A stretch of DNA of 64,000 nucleotides from Saccharomonospora piscinae (lineage in GTDB: Bacteria; Actinomycetota; Actinomycetes; Mycobacteriales; Pseudonocardiaceae): contig NZ_VCEK01000001.1 of NCBI RefSeq assembly GCF_005862235.1, positions 992,001 through 1,056,000 on the forward strand, read 5' to 3'. The notes beneath the pieces were generated by a model, which saw nothing but the letters and a program-made list of their open reading frames with translations, did not search any database and was not told where the DNA came from. Numbering within the stretch: the first letter of the stretch is position 1; each line of letters opens with the position of its first letter. Both the position numbers and the translations under genes were made by a program. This document shows, one piece after another, positions 25,771 to 35,081 of this stretch.

Positions 25771-27264
25771 GTGAGCGATACCCTCCCCCAGTTCTCGTCC
25801 GAGGTCTGCGCCCGGTTGCGGGACGCCTTCCGGGCCGCCCGCTACGACGCCGACGGCGTGGTCGGCGTCCTGGGCGCGCAGGCCCACGCCGCGCTGGGTC
25901 GCGGCGAGCCGGAGCCCGCACGCCGGGCCAGTCGCGACGCCGGTGCGCTGGGCGTGCTGATCCGGCTCTTCCTGCTGGGCGACACCGAGCCCACCGACGC
26001 GGTGCGCACGGCGCTGGATCCGCTGGCGCTCGACGACGCGCTCGGCACCGGGCTCGTTCGGCCGGGTGACGGCGACGGACTGCGCGCCGGTTTCGACGTG
26101 CGCCCGCACGGTGACGAGGACACGAGCTGGTGGGTGGTCTCGGACCTCGACCCCGACCAGGCGGGCGGGCCGGTTTCGCCGGACCACGTGCTCGGGGTCG
26201 GGCACGCCTCGCTGAGCCTGGTGCGCGCCACCAGCCGCCGTCCGGTCGGCAGCGTGCTCGATCTCGGCACCGGCAACGGCGTCCAGGCGCTGCACGCGGG
26301 CAGGCACGCCGGGAAGATCACCGCGACCGACACGTCCGCGCGGGCGCTGCGACTGGCCGAGGCGACGTTCGCGCTGAACGAGCTGGACGTGGAGCTGCTG
26401 CGGGGCGAGTGGTTCGCGCCCGTGGCGCGGCGCCGATTCGACCGGATCGTCTGCAACCCGCCGTTCGTGGTCGGCCCGCCGAGGGTGGACTACGTGTACC
26501 GCGACTCGGGTCTCGCGGGGGACGACGCCAGCGCCCTGCTCGTGCGCCAGCTTCCGGGCTTTCTCACCGACGGTGGCACCGGGCACCTGCTCGCCTCGTG
26601 GCTGCACGTCCGCGGCGAGGACTGGGCCGACCGGGTGGGCCGGTGGCTGCCCGCGGGCACCGATGCCTGGTTCGTGCAGCGCGACATCGCCGACCCCGCG
26701 CTGTACGTGGGGACGTGGCTTCGCGACGCCGGGATCGATCCCCGCTCCGCCGAGGGCAGGGCCAAGTCCGGCGCGTGGCTGGACTGGTTCGCCGAACACG
26801 ACGTGGAGGGCGTCGGGTTCGGCTTCGTCACGCTGCGCCGCACGGACGAGGCGCCCACCGTGGTGTGCGAGGACCTGCGGCACGCCTACGACGATCCGCT
26901 CGGCGAGGAGGCGGCGGCCTGGCTGGATCGCGTGGCCTGGCTGCGCCACCACGCCGACGACCTGCTCGACGCGACCTACCGGGTGCCGGACACCGTCGCG
27001 CTGGAGCGGGTCGACGCGCCGGGCGACGACGGCTGGACCACGACGGTGCGCCGGCTGCACCGCGGCGACGGGCCAGGCTGGACGCACGAACTGGACGAGC
27101 TCACCGCCACGCTGCTCGCGGGCTGCCGGGGCGCGCTGCCGATGGCCGACCTGCTGGAGCTGCTGGCCGCGGCGCACGGCGAGGACGCCGCGACGCTGCG
27201 CGATGCGGCGCGGCCACTGGTCGCCGAACTGGTGCGGCACGGGATGCTGGAGGTGTGCCGATGA
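25771..27264 (+). CDS. class I SAM-dependent methyltransferase (HemK-like N/Q methyltransferase fold)
   Basis: A 497-residue protein. The N-terminal ~145 residues resemble the DUF7059 region of actinobacterial methyltransferases. Motif [16 protein letters not shown] is near residue 168. The [10 protein letters not shown] motif (NPPF, near residue 229) places it with methyltransferases acting on amide or amino nitrogens, such as glutamine in HemK/PrmC or bases. The C-terminal ~200 residues are specific to the actinobacterial group. The substrate is unknown. The GTG at 25771 is the first start. The stop overlaps the dtd start as ATGA, so it is co-translated with dtd. Confidence 0.87.
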   Translation: MSDTLPQFSSEVCARLRDAFRAARYDADGVVGVLGAQAHAALGRGEPEPARRASRDAGALGVLIRLFLLGDTEPTDAVRTALDPLALDDALGTGLVRPGDGDGLRAGFDVRPHGDEDTSWWVVSDLDPDQAGGPVSPDHVLGVGHASLSLVRATSRRPVGSVLDLGTGNGVQALHAGRHAGKITATDTSARALRLAEATFALNELDVELLRGEWFAPVARRRFDRIVCNPPFVVGPPRVDYVYRDSGLAGDDASALLVRQLPGFLTDGGTGHLLASWLHVRGEDWADRVGRWLPAGTDAWFVQRDIADPALYVGTWLRDAGIDPRSAEGRAKSGAWLDWFAEHDVEGVGFGFVTLRRTDEAPTVVCEDLRHAYDDPLGEEAAAWLDRVAWLRHHADDLLDATYRVPDTVALERVDAPGDDGWTTTVRRLHRGDGPGWTHELDELTATLLAGCRGALPMADLLELLAAAHGEDAATLRDAARPLVAELVRHGMLEVCR

Positions 27265-27686
27265 GGGCGGTGGTCTCGCGGGTCACCGAGGCCGCCGTCA
27301 CGGTGGACGGCGACCTCGTCGGGGCGCTGGAACGGCCCGGACTACTCGTGTTGCTCGGGGTCCACGCCGACGACTCCGAACAGCAGTGCGCGACGATGGC
27401 TCGCAAACTGCACGAGCTGCGCGTGCTGCGCGACGAGGAGTCGTGCGCGAGCACGGAAGCGCCCCTGCTGGTCGTCAGCCAGTTCACCCTCTACGGGGAC
27501 ACGCGCAAGGGACGGCGCCCCTCCTGGACGTCCGCGGCCCGGCCCGAGCACGCCGAACCGCTCGTCGACGCCGTGGTGAGCGCGCTGCGGGAGCGGGGCG
27601 CCACCGTGGCGACCGGCCGATTCGGCGCCATGATGTCGGTGCACAGCGTCAACGACGGACCGTTCACCGTGCTCGTCGAGGTGTAG
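27261..27686 (+). CDS. dtd: D-aminoacyl-tRNA deacylase
   Basis: A 141-residue DTD enzyme that hydrolyses D-aminoacyl-tRNA and thereby proofreads chirality. Family motifs are [27 protein letters not shown], the signature [17 protein letters not shown] (~72-88), and the C-terminal Gly-Pro motif [11 protein letters not shown]. The usual motif is GPVT; here it is GPFT, a mild change. The ATG start lies in a four-base overlap with the methyltransferase gene. It is followed by ~230 bp carrying the sigB promoter. Confidence 0.94.
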   Translation: MRAVVSRVTEAAVTVDGDLVGALERPGLLVLLGVHADDSEQQCATMARKLHELRVLRDEESCASTEAPLLVVSQFTLYGDTRKGRRPSWTSAARPEHAEPLVDAVVSALRERGATVATGRFGAMMSVHSVNDGPFTVLVEV

Positions 27687-27768
27687 CACGCCGGCGGCCA
27701 ACTCGGTGACACGCACGAGCACGCTCCGTGGATGCCCTGCGTGAGTCAGTCAACACGGAGTCATCTCC

Positions 27769-27795
27769 GGGAACGATTCGCCTTACCCCGACGTT
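27769..27795 (+). promoter_or_regulatory. ECF-type (SigE/SigH-like) promoter upstream of sigB
   Basis: GGGAAC (27769-27774) and CGTT (27792-27795) are separated by 17 nt. This fits the GGAAC-N17/18-GTT pattern of stress ECF sigma factors (SigE/SigH of mycobacteria, SigR of Streptomyces). It lies ~120 bp upstream of the sigB ATG. Known mycobacterial sigB genes are driven by such sigma factors, which supports the call. Confidence 0.6.
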
Positions 27796-27914
27796 GACCC
27801 CAATGTCCAGCCGTGGCGCTGGGCACGCGGGGCGGGTTCCACAGGCTCGTCGTGCGTGGCAGAAGCAGGCGTGAGCGAAGCACGACACGTCAGCCCGTTG
27901 ACCGGGGAGGCAAG

Positions 27915-28943
27915 ATGTCCGTCCAGACACTGGAACGTGAGGCTCGCGGGATTCGCGAACGGAGCATTCCCGCGCCAGCCGATGACGTGGTGATGCCGGT
28001 GGCCGTCGAGGAGCCCGACCTCGACGCCCAGGGCCCCGCCGCGGACCTGGTGCGTGTGTACCTCAACGGGATCGGCAAGACGGCGTTGCTGACCGCCGGG
28101 GAGGAGGTCGACCTCGCCAAGCGCATCGAGGCCGGCGTGTTCGCCCAGCACATGCTCGACTCGGCGGGCGAGTTGTCCCGCCAGCGCAGGGCGGAGCTGG
28201 CGGCGGTCGTGCGCGACGGGGACCGCGCCAAGACCCACCTGCTCCAGGCGAACCTGCGTCTCGTCGTGTCGCTGGCCAAGCGCTACACGGGGCGGGGAAT
28301 GCCGCTGCTGGACCTGATCCAGGAGGGCAACCTGGGGCTCATCCGCGCGGTGGAGAAGTTCGACTACACCAAGGGCTTCAAGTTCTCCACCTACGCCACC
28401 TGGTGGATCCGCCAGGCCATCACCCGGGGGATGGCCGATCAGGGGCGCACCATCCGCCTGCCCGTCCACCTCGTCGAGCAGGTCAACAAGCTCGCGCGTA
28501 TCAAGCGCGACCTGCACCAGCGGCTCGGCCGCGAGGCCACCAACGAGGAACTGGCCGCAGAGTCCGGTATCGCCGCGCACAAGGTCTCGAACCTGCTCGA
28601 CCACGCTCGCGACCCGGTGAGCCTGGACATGCCGGTGGGCACCGAGGAGGACGCCCCGCTGGGCGACTTCATCGAGGACTCGGAGGCGACCGACGCCGAA
28701 TCCACGGTGATCTCCACCCTCCTGCAGGACGATCTGCGCCGGGTGCTCGCCACGCTCGACGACCGCGAGCAGCAGGTGATCCGGCTCCGCTACGGCCTCG
28801 ACGACGGGCAGCCGAGGACGCTCGACCAGATCGGCAAGCACTTCAGCCTGTCGCGCGAGCGGGTGCGGCAGATCGAGCGGGAAGTCATGTCGAAACTGCG
28901 GCACGGCGAGCGCGCGGATCGCCTGCGCGCCTATGCCAGCTGA
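27915..28943 (+). CDS. sigB: principal-like RNA polymerase sigma factor SigB
   Basis: A 342-residue group 2 sigma-70 factor, much shorter than SigA because it lacks the long N-terminal extension. Region 1.2 is near residue 45 ([20 protein letters not shown]). Region 2 has [15 protein letters not shown] and the same [13 protein letters not shown] helix as SigA. Region 3 has [13 protein letters not shown]. Region 4.2 is [20 protein letters not shown] near residue 300. The ATG at 27915 follows GGGGAGG with ideal spacing. SigB-type factors serve general stress and stationary-phase programmes. The upstream ECF-like promoter suggests control by a stress sigma factor. A T-tailed hairpin follows the gene. 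Confidence 0.95.
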   Translation: MSVQTLEREARGIRERSIPAPADDVVMPVAVEEPDLDAQGPAADLVRVYLNGIGKTALLTAGEEVDLAKRIEAGVFAQHMLDSAGELSRQRRAELAAVVRDGDRAKTHLLQANLRLVVSLAKRYTGRGMPLLDLIQEGNLGLIRAVEKFDYTKGFKFSTYATWWIRQAITRGMADQGRTIRLPVHLVEQVNKLARIKRDLHQRLGREATNEELAAESGIAAHKVSNLLDHARDPVSLDMPVGTEEDAPLGDFIEDSEATDAESTVISTLLQDDLRRVLATLDDREQQVIRLRYGLDDGQPRTLDQIGKHFSLSRERVRQIEREVMSKLRHGERADRLRAYAS

Positions 28944-29029
28944 GCAGGGCCACCGCTTCTGCTCGCGGTAGCGGGGCGGGGGCCACACATCACCCGGACG
29001 TCGCGTTGACGTGCGGCGCGGAACACGAG

Positions 29030-29064
29030 ACGGTCGAGATCGCTCACGCGGTCTCGACCGTTTT
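29030..29064 (+). terminator. rho-independent terminator after sigB
   Basis: ACGGTCGAGA pairs with TCTCGACCGT (10 bp, 12-nt loop), and the right arm runs directly into TTTT (29061-29064). It is one of the few T-tailed terminators in the window, ~85 bp after the sigB stop. Confidence 0.75.
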
Positions 29065-29138
29065 CCGTCTCCGGGCTCCGTGGTCTCCGCCGCCCGGTCC
29101 CAGGGAGAACGAGCGGGCCCCGCGGGGGTGCGGTCCTC

Positions 29139-29159
29139 GCGACCGGTTCGACCGGTCGC
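29139..29159. other. stem-loop, 9 bp with 3-nt loop
   Basis: GCGACCGGT-TCG-ACCGGTCGC is a perfect, very compact hairpin downstream of the sigB terminator and ~170 bp before the fumarase start. Confidence 0.5.
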
Positions 29160-29164
29160 CTGCC

Positions 29165-29202
29165 CGGAAGGTCGGGCCCGCCACGGTGGGTCCGACCTTC
29201 CG
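29165..29202. other. stem-loop, 11 bp
   Basis: CGGAAGGTCGG (29165-29175) pairs with CCGACCTTCCG (29192-29202). The 16-nt interior can add a further CCC/GGG helix. It may be a terminator for an unannotated transcript or a leader structure; no T-tract follows. Confidence 0.5.
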
Positions 29203-29330
29203 CCCGTGGTGATCTGCGTCGCGCGGCGGCGTGGGCTCGCCCTGCGTGACGAGCATGCGCGATACGGTCCGGGGCGTTGTTTCGCCAGTCCCTGTGATCA
29301 GCCCTGATGACGCGCAACGGAGCCCGAGCT

Positions 29331-31036
<1,706 letters not shown>

Positions 31037-31037
<1 letters not shown>

Positions 31038-31084
31038 ACGCACGCGGGTGTCCGGTGGGCGCGTTCCCACCGGACACCCGTGGC
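31037..31084. repeat. 48-bp direct repeat, left copy, containing the fumarase terminator
   Basis: This copy is identical over all 48 positions to 32602-32649. It contains a 14-bp perfect hairpin stem (GGGTGTCCGGTGGG 31046-31059, CCCACCGGACACCC 31066-31079, loop CGCGTT) and begins within the last codon of the fumarase gene. The two copies bracket the MFS gene. Confidence 0.97.
31046..31079 (+). terminator. fumarase terminator hairpin
   Basis: A 14-bp perfect stem with a 6-nt loop, 8 bp after the fumarase stop, lies wholly within the 48-bp repeat. The second copy occupies the equivalent position downstream of the minus-strand lipoprotein gene. This suggests it was originally a single bidirectional terminator between the two genes. 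Confidence 0.8.
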
Positions 31085-31197
31085 TTCGCTGGTCTCAGTA
31101 ACGGCCACTACACCCGAGCGGGCGAACGTCATAGCGTAAAACAAGACGATGTCCCTCCCGGGACGAGCCACACAGCGATGCGGAGGTGAATCCCGCC

Positions 31198-31224
31198 ATG
31201 CGCGACAACAACTGGACTCTCTGA
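31198..31224 (+). pseudogene. eight-codon ORF with strong RBS (gene stub or leader peptide)
   Basis: GGAGGTGA followed by 9 nt and ATG, then MRDNNWTL and a stop. It is preceded by a CATAGCGT -10-like segment at about 31130-31137. It looks like the 5' end of a gene cut off right beside the end of the MFS gene, in the opposite direction. A leader peptide is possible, but nothing downstream on this strand could be regulated. It lies inside the repeat-bounded island. Confidence 0.35.
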
Positions 31225-31232
31225 GTGCGTAC

Positions 31233-32453
31233 TCATTGGGTGGAGTTGGCAGACGGTGCTGCCACACGTGACCACGCGGCCCATGCGGCTGCGGCGATCG
31301 CGACGCCAAGTGCCGCGGCGATGCCAATCACCCAGGTCGGTGGCAGGACCTGTGCGGCCAGACCGGCGGCGATGATGCCCAGCCCTTGGGCTGCGCGCAG
31401 GGATGCGATCGCGAGTCCGACAGCTTGACCGCGGTGGCTGTCGGGCACGGTCTTGACATAGGTCGCCTGGGTGATCATGTCGTGTGCGCTGAAGGCGCCG
31501 CTGGCAGCCCACAGCAAGACCAGCACGATGAGATGTGGTTGCCACACGGTCGGTATGAGCATGAGGCTGGTGGCAAGCGCCATCGGCCCCAGGAGGGCGA
31601 GTTGGCGCTCGGGGCGTATTCGCTTGAGCGCCAACATGCCCAGCACGGTGCCGATGGGGTTGGCCGCCAGCAGCCATCCGGCTCCGGTCGTTCCGGCGCC
31701 GATCTCCTCTGACATCGGCACGGCGAGACCTTCGGGGACCACATAGAACCCGGAGAGGCAGGCGATCAGCAGGAGTATCCGCAGCTTGGGGTCGCTCGCG
31801 ACAATGCGCCACCCTGCAGTGATGGTGTGCCACCGGCCGTCGCGGTGTGCGGTCGCGCGGCGTGCGGGTTGGTGTGGGGCCATGCCACACCTGATGACCA
31901 ACGCTGAGACGGCGAACGTCGCTGCGTTGATCAAGAGTGCGTCGTGGTAGCCGAGAGCGGCCACGACGCTGGCGCCGACTCCGAATCCGATGACCAGGGC
32001 GGTTTGGTAGGTCATCGACATGACCCCCAGGCCCAGTGCGAGTGCGTCGCTGTGCAGAACGCTGGGCATCGCGGCCTGCCGCGCGGCTGAGAATGGCACA
32101 GCCACCAACTGCACGCCGACGAGCAAAGTGATCTGTACGCCCAACGGCATACCCGGGATAGACATGGCGGCAACGAGGCCCGCGCGGAGTAGGTCGGTGA
32201 CGACCATGACCGTGCGTCGGGAGTACCGGTCAGCGAGCCCGGACAGGAAGGCCCCGCCGATCAGGTCAGGTACGTAGCTGACGGCGTAGGTCAGCGCGCT
32301 CAGTCCTGCTGAGGCAGTGCGGTCGAAGACCAGAACGGTCAAGGCGACGCGGGCCAGCTGGTTTCCGGCCACGGAAAGCGCGTGCGCCAGCCACAACCAG
32401 CGAAATTCCGCGACCGCGAATAGTGACCGGTAGGTGACACCCTGCGTCTCCAT
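31233..32453 (-). CDS. MFS transporter
   Basis: A 406-residue major facilitator protein with 12 predicted helices, resembling the EntS/MFS_3 exporter type. Motif A is SGLADRYSRRTVMVVTDLLRAG (~residues 70-91), and a second-half equivalent is near LKRIRPERQLALLG. The substrate is unknown; drug or siderophore export is usual in the family. Third-position GC is visibly lower than in neighbouring genes (many CAT, GAT, TTG-type codons), pointing to foreign origin. The ATG at 32453 has no Shine-Dalgarno; a GGCACA-G-TGTGCC palindrome sits 4 bp upstream. The gene is the only cargo between two 48-bp direct repeats. Confidence 0.87.
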   Translation of the reverse strand: METQGVTYRSLFAVAEFRWLWLAHALSVAGNQLARVALTVLVFDRTASAGLSALTYAVSYVPDLIGGAFLSGLADRYSRRTVMVVTDLLRAGLVAAMSIPGMPLGVQITLLVGVQLVAVPFSAARQAAMPSVLHSDALALGLGVMSMTYQTALVIGFGVGASVVAALGYHDALLINAATFAVSALVIRCGMAPHQPARRATAHRDGRWHTITAGWRIVASDPKLRILLLIACLSGFYVVPEGLAVPMSEEIGAGTTGAGWLLAANPIGTVLGMLALKRIRPERQLALLGPMALATSLMLIPTVWQPHLIVLVLLWAASGAFSAHDMITQATYVKTVPDSHRGQAVGLAIASLRAAQGLGIIAAGLAAQVLPPTWVIGIAAALGVAIAAAAWAAWSRVAAPSANSTQ

Positions 32454-32456
32454 AGG

Positions 32457-32469
32457 GGCACAGTGTGCC
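32457..32469. promoter_or_regulatory. palindrome abutting the MFS start
   Basis: GGCACA-G-TGTGCC is a perfect inverted repeat with a one-base centre, ending 4 bp from the MFS start codon. That is where a repressor would block a leaderless or short-leader transcript. No cognate regulator is in the island. Confidence 0.4.
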
Positions 32470-32601
32470 GATGTTCTCGCGTGCGCGGGCGGAGATCAAG
32501 AAAGTCGTGCGCTGTGATGCTGAGCAGCCTGGTGCCTGCGCGCGTCAACAGCTGGGTCCTTGCCGTCTGCGCCAGGCCGTGAAGCACAGTCGGTGTTCGA
32601 T

Positions 32602-32649
32602 GACGCACGCGGGTGTCCGGTGGGCGCGTTCCCACCGGACACCCGTGGC
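32602..32649. repeat. 48-bp direct repeat, right copy
   Basis: This is a perfect copy of 31037-31084. Its hairpin (32611-32644) ends 10 bp before the stop of the minus-strand lipoprotein gene and would terminate that gene, as the left copy terminates fumarase. The repeat unit spacing is 1,565 bp. Confidence 0.97.
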
Positions 32650-32653
32650 GCGG

Positions 32654-33115
32654 TCAGTGCGTGCTCGTCTCGTGGTCGAGCACCACCTTGCGGTCGGACA
32701 GCGGCTCCTCCAGCTCCACGGTGAGCGGCGGGTAGCGCATGTCCATCGTGCAGGCCACGTTCTTGTCGGCCGGCTTGGACTCCACCAGAGTGATCGCGAC
32801 CTTCCTCTCGGTCTGCTCCTCCACTGTCGCGCTGGCCTTCGTGCAGCCACCCTCCTGCGCGACGATGGTGAGCGTGCGCCCCTGTTCGGACACCGCCACG
32901 TCGAGCGGATATCCCTCCGGCAGCGCGGCGGAGTCGATCTGGCCCATCGGCACGGGGCCGTCGTGGGGGACGTCCTCGGGAGCACGGGACAGCTCCTGGG
33001 ACGCGGGTGGCGGTTCCGCCCCCGCCCCCGGCTGGTTCTGCGCGGTCGTCTGCTCTCCACACGCCGTCGCCGCCAGCAGGGCGGTCGCGGCGATGATCCC
33101 TCGTATCCACCTCAT
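32654..33115 (-). CDS. putative secreted lipoprotein
   Basis: A 153-residue protein with a lipoprotein signal (MRWIRGIIAATALLAATAC, Cys19), a Gln/Pro/Glu-rich linker and a folded C-terminal part with two further cysteines (GGCTK and VACTM) that could form a disulfide. No family is recognised. It is divergent from an APC permease, with a short shared promoter region. Its terminator is the right copy of the 48-bp repeat. Confidence 0.8.
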   Translation of the reverse strand: MRWIRGIIAATALLAATACGEQTTAQNQPGAGAEPPPASQELSRAPEDVPHDGPVPMGQIDSAALPEGYPLDVAVSEQGRTLTIVAQEGGCTKASATVEEQTERKVAITLVESKPADKNVACTMDMRYPPLTVELEEPLSDRKVVLDHETSTH

Positions 33116-33143
33116 GTCCGGGTGGACGTAACCCGCCCCGGGT

Positions 33144-33149
33144 TAGGTT
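33144..33149 (+). promoter_or_regulatory. candidate -10 of the APC permease gene
   Basis: TAGGTT lies exactly 7 nt before the GTG at 33157, the spacing expected for a leaderless transcript. No convincing -35 was seen. Confidence 0.4.
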
Positions 33150-33156
33150 GCATCTC

Positions 33157-34425
33157 GTGACGGCACCTCGATCCCCGCTGGCCCGCACTCTCGGCACCCG
33201 CGACGCCGTGGTGATCGGTATGGGCGCGATGATCGGCGCGGGCGTGTTCACCGCGTTCTCCCCGGCGGCCGAGGCGGCGGGCTCGGCGCTCCTGCTCGCG
33301 CTCGCGCTGGCCGCCTTCGTGGCCTACTGCAACGCGACGTCCTCGGCCCGGCTCGCGGCCCGCTATCCCGACTCGGGCGGGACGTACGTGTACGGTACGC
33401 GGCGACTCGGCCCGTTCTGGGGCTACCTCGCGGGCTGGGGCTTCGTCGTCGGCAAGACGGCGAGCTGCGCGGCGATGGCGCTCACCGTGGTGACCTACGC
33501 GGTGCCCGGGCTCTCCTCGCCCTGGCGCGGCGTGGTGGCGGCGGCCGTCGTGGTGACGCTGACGGGGCTCAACTACGTCGGTGTGCGCCGCTCGGCGCTG
33601 GCCACCCGGGTGCTCGTGGCGCTGAGCCTCGTGGTGCTGGCACTCGTGGTGGCCGCGGTGGCGGTGGGTGGAACGCCGGAGAGGGACCGGCTGCTGCCCG
33701 GTGGGGACGCCGACGTCCTCGGTGTCGCCGAGGCGGCCGGGCTGCTGTTCTTCGCCTTCGCCGGATACGCGCGGGTCGCGACCCTCGGCGAGGAGGTCCG
33801 CGATCCCGTCCGCACGATCCCGCGAGCGATCGGCGTCGCGCTCGCGCTCGTGCTCGCCGTGTACGTCGTCGTGGCGGCGGCGGCCCTGACGCAGCTCGGC
33901 CCCGCGGGGCTGGCGGCGAACCCCGACCCGCTGGCGTATGCCGTCTCCACGACGTCGTGGGCCGGGCTCGCTCCCGTGGTGCGGGCCGGTGCGGTGGTGG
34001 CGGCCCTCGGGGCGCTGCTCGCGCTGCTGCTCGGGGTGTCCCGGACGGTGCTCGCGATGGCGCGCGACGGGCATCTGCCGCGGACGCTGGCCGCCGTCCA
34101 CCCGAGGCACCGCGTGCCCCACCACGCGGAGCTGGCCGTGGGCGCGGTCGTGGCCGTGGCGGCGGCCACCGCCGACCTGCGCGAGGTGATCGGGTTCTCG
34201 TCGTTCGCGGTGCTGGGCTACTACGCCGTGGCGGGTGCGAGCGCGTGGACGTTGCGCGCCGGACGCCTCGTGCCCGCCGCCGGGGTCCTAAGCTGCCTGG
34301 TGCTGGCGGCGACGCTGCCGGCGACCTCGGTCGTGGCCGGTCTCGTGGTCCTGGCCACGGGCGCGCTGCTCTACGGCGGCCGGGCCGCGTGGTCACGCCG
34401 CGCCGGGCGCGGGCCTGCTCAGTAG
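33157..34425 (+). CDS. APC family amino-acid permease
   Basis: A 422-residue permease with about 12 helices. The first-helix signature GTRDAVVIGMGAMIGAGVFTA is typical of the APC/CAT-like amino-acid transporters, and the sixth-helix region FFAFAGYARVATLGEEVRDP also fits. The amino acid carried is unknown. It is shorter than, and unrelated in its tail to, the KimA-like permease earlier in the window. I chose the GTG at 33157 (leaderless spacing); a TTG at 33148 is also possible. The 3' end overlaps the convergent proline-rich membrane protein gene by 7 bp. Confidence 0.88.
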   Translation: MTAPRSPLARTLGTRDAVVIGMGAMIGAGVFTAFSPAAEAAGSALLLALALAAFVAYCNATSSARLAARYPDSGGTYVYGTRRLGPFWGYLAGWGFVVGKTASCAAMALTVVTYAVPGLSSPWRGVVAAAVVVTLTGLNYVGVRRSALATRVLVALSLVVLALVVAAVAVGGTPERDRLLPGGDADVLGVAEAAGLLFFAFAGYARVATLGEEVRDPVRTIPRAIGVALALVLAVYVVVAAAALTQLGPAGLAANPDPLAYAVSTTSWAGLAPVVRAGAVVAALGALLALLLGVSRTVLAMARDGHLPRTLAAVHPRHRVPHHAELAVGAVVAVAAATADLREVIGFSSFAVLGYYAVAGASAWTLRAGRLVPAAGVLSCLVLAATLPATSVVAGLVVLATGALLYGGRAAWSRRAGRGPAQ

Positions 34426-34976
34426 TAGTCGCGCTGCGGCCACCGAGGTTCGGCGGCGCCGGGCCCGCCCGGCGTGCCGGAGATGTCGAGGTTCGGCTCG
34501 GTCAGCCGCCGCGCGTGCAGGGGTGGCGCGGGCGCCAGGCGAATGCTGCCGTCCGGGTTGGTCGACGGCCCCGCGACCGTGGGCACCGGCCCCGGCGCCA
34601 CCTCCGGCCGGGGCCCGGCCGGCGCGGGCCACGGCCCGGAGTGCTGCTGTTCACTCCGGCTCTGCGCCGGGATCACCGGGGCCACGGCGGCCGAGTGCGC
34701 GGGCCGGACCGGGTTGGCGACGCCACTGATGCCGTGCGGTGGGGTGACGGCGTCCTGGGCCGAGGTGCCACGCATCACCGGATAGGCGTCGAACGGGTCG
34801 GCCACGACCCGCCTGCGGCGACGCACGCGGAGCTGTCCGGCCAGCCCCACCAGGCCCAGCAGGCCCAGCAGTCCCCACGGGGCCGGGCTGTCGCCGCCCG
34901 CGCTCTGCGCGGCCGTCAGCAGCGGGGCCAGGACACACACCGCCGCCGCCATCCGGCCGCCGGTCACTCTGGGCAT
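34419..34976 (-). CDS. proline-rich membrane protein, unknown function
   Basis: A 185-residue protein. There is a hydrophobic N-terminal segment (residues ~8-24) and a Leu/Gly-rich helix around residues 34-47 (WGLLGLLGLVGLAGQL), followed by a basic RVRRRRRV stop-transfer. The rest is a Pro/Ala/Gly-rich cytosolic tail ending PRWPQRDYY. The layout resembles the WGxxG-type membrane proteins of actinobacteria, but no function can be assigned. The ATG at 34976 has GGAGGG 5 nt upstream. Confidence 0.75.
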   Translation of the reverse strand: MPRVTGGRMAAAVCVLAPLLTAAQSAGGDSPAPWGLLGLLGLVGLAGQLRVRRRRRVVADPFDAYPVMRGTSAQDAVTPPHGISGVANPVRPAHSAAVAPVIPAQSRSEQQHSGPWPAPAGPRPEVAPGPVPTVAGPSTNPDGSIRLAPAPPLHARRLTEPNLDISGTPGGPGAAEPRWPQRDYY

Positions 34977-35081
34977 AGCTTCCCTCCACATCGGGTCACG
35001 AGATTCCTACCCACCCACGGCGGCCTTCAGCAACAGGACCACCCGTTCGGGACCCGACGTCACCCGAGCGGGCTGTGGTGC

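Larger units (their letters stand above)
28944..29306. other. structured intergenic region between sigB and fumarase
   Basis: No gene is supported in this 363-bp gap. It holds three stem-loops in a row: a T-tailed terminator at 29030-29061, a tight hairpin at 29139-29159 and a longer one at 29165-29202. The last two lie after the terminator and could belong to the fumarase leader or to a small RNA. Confidence 0.5.
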
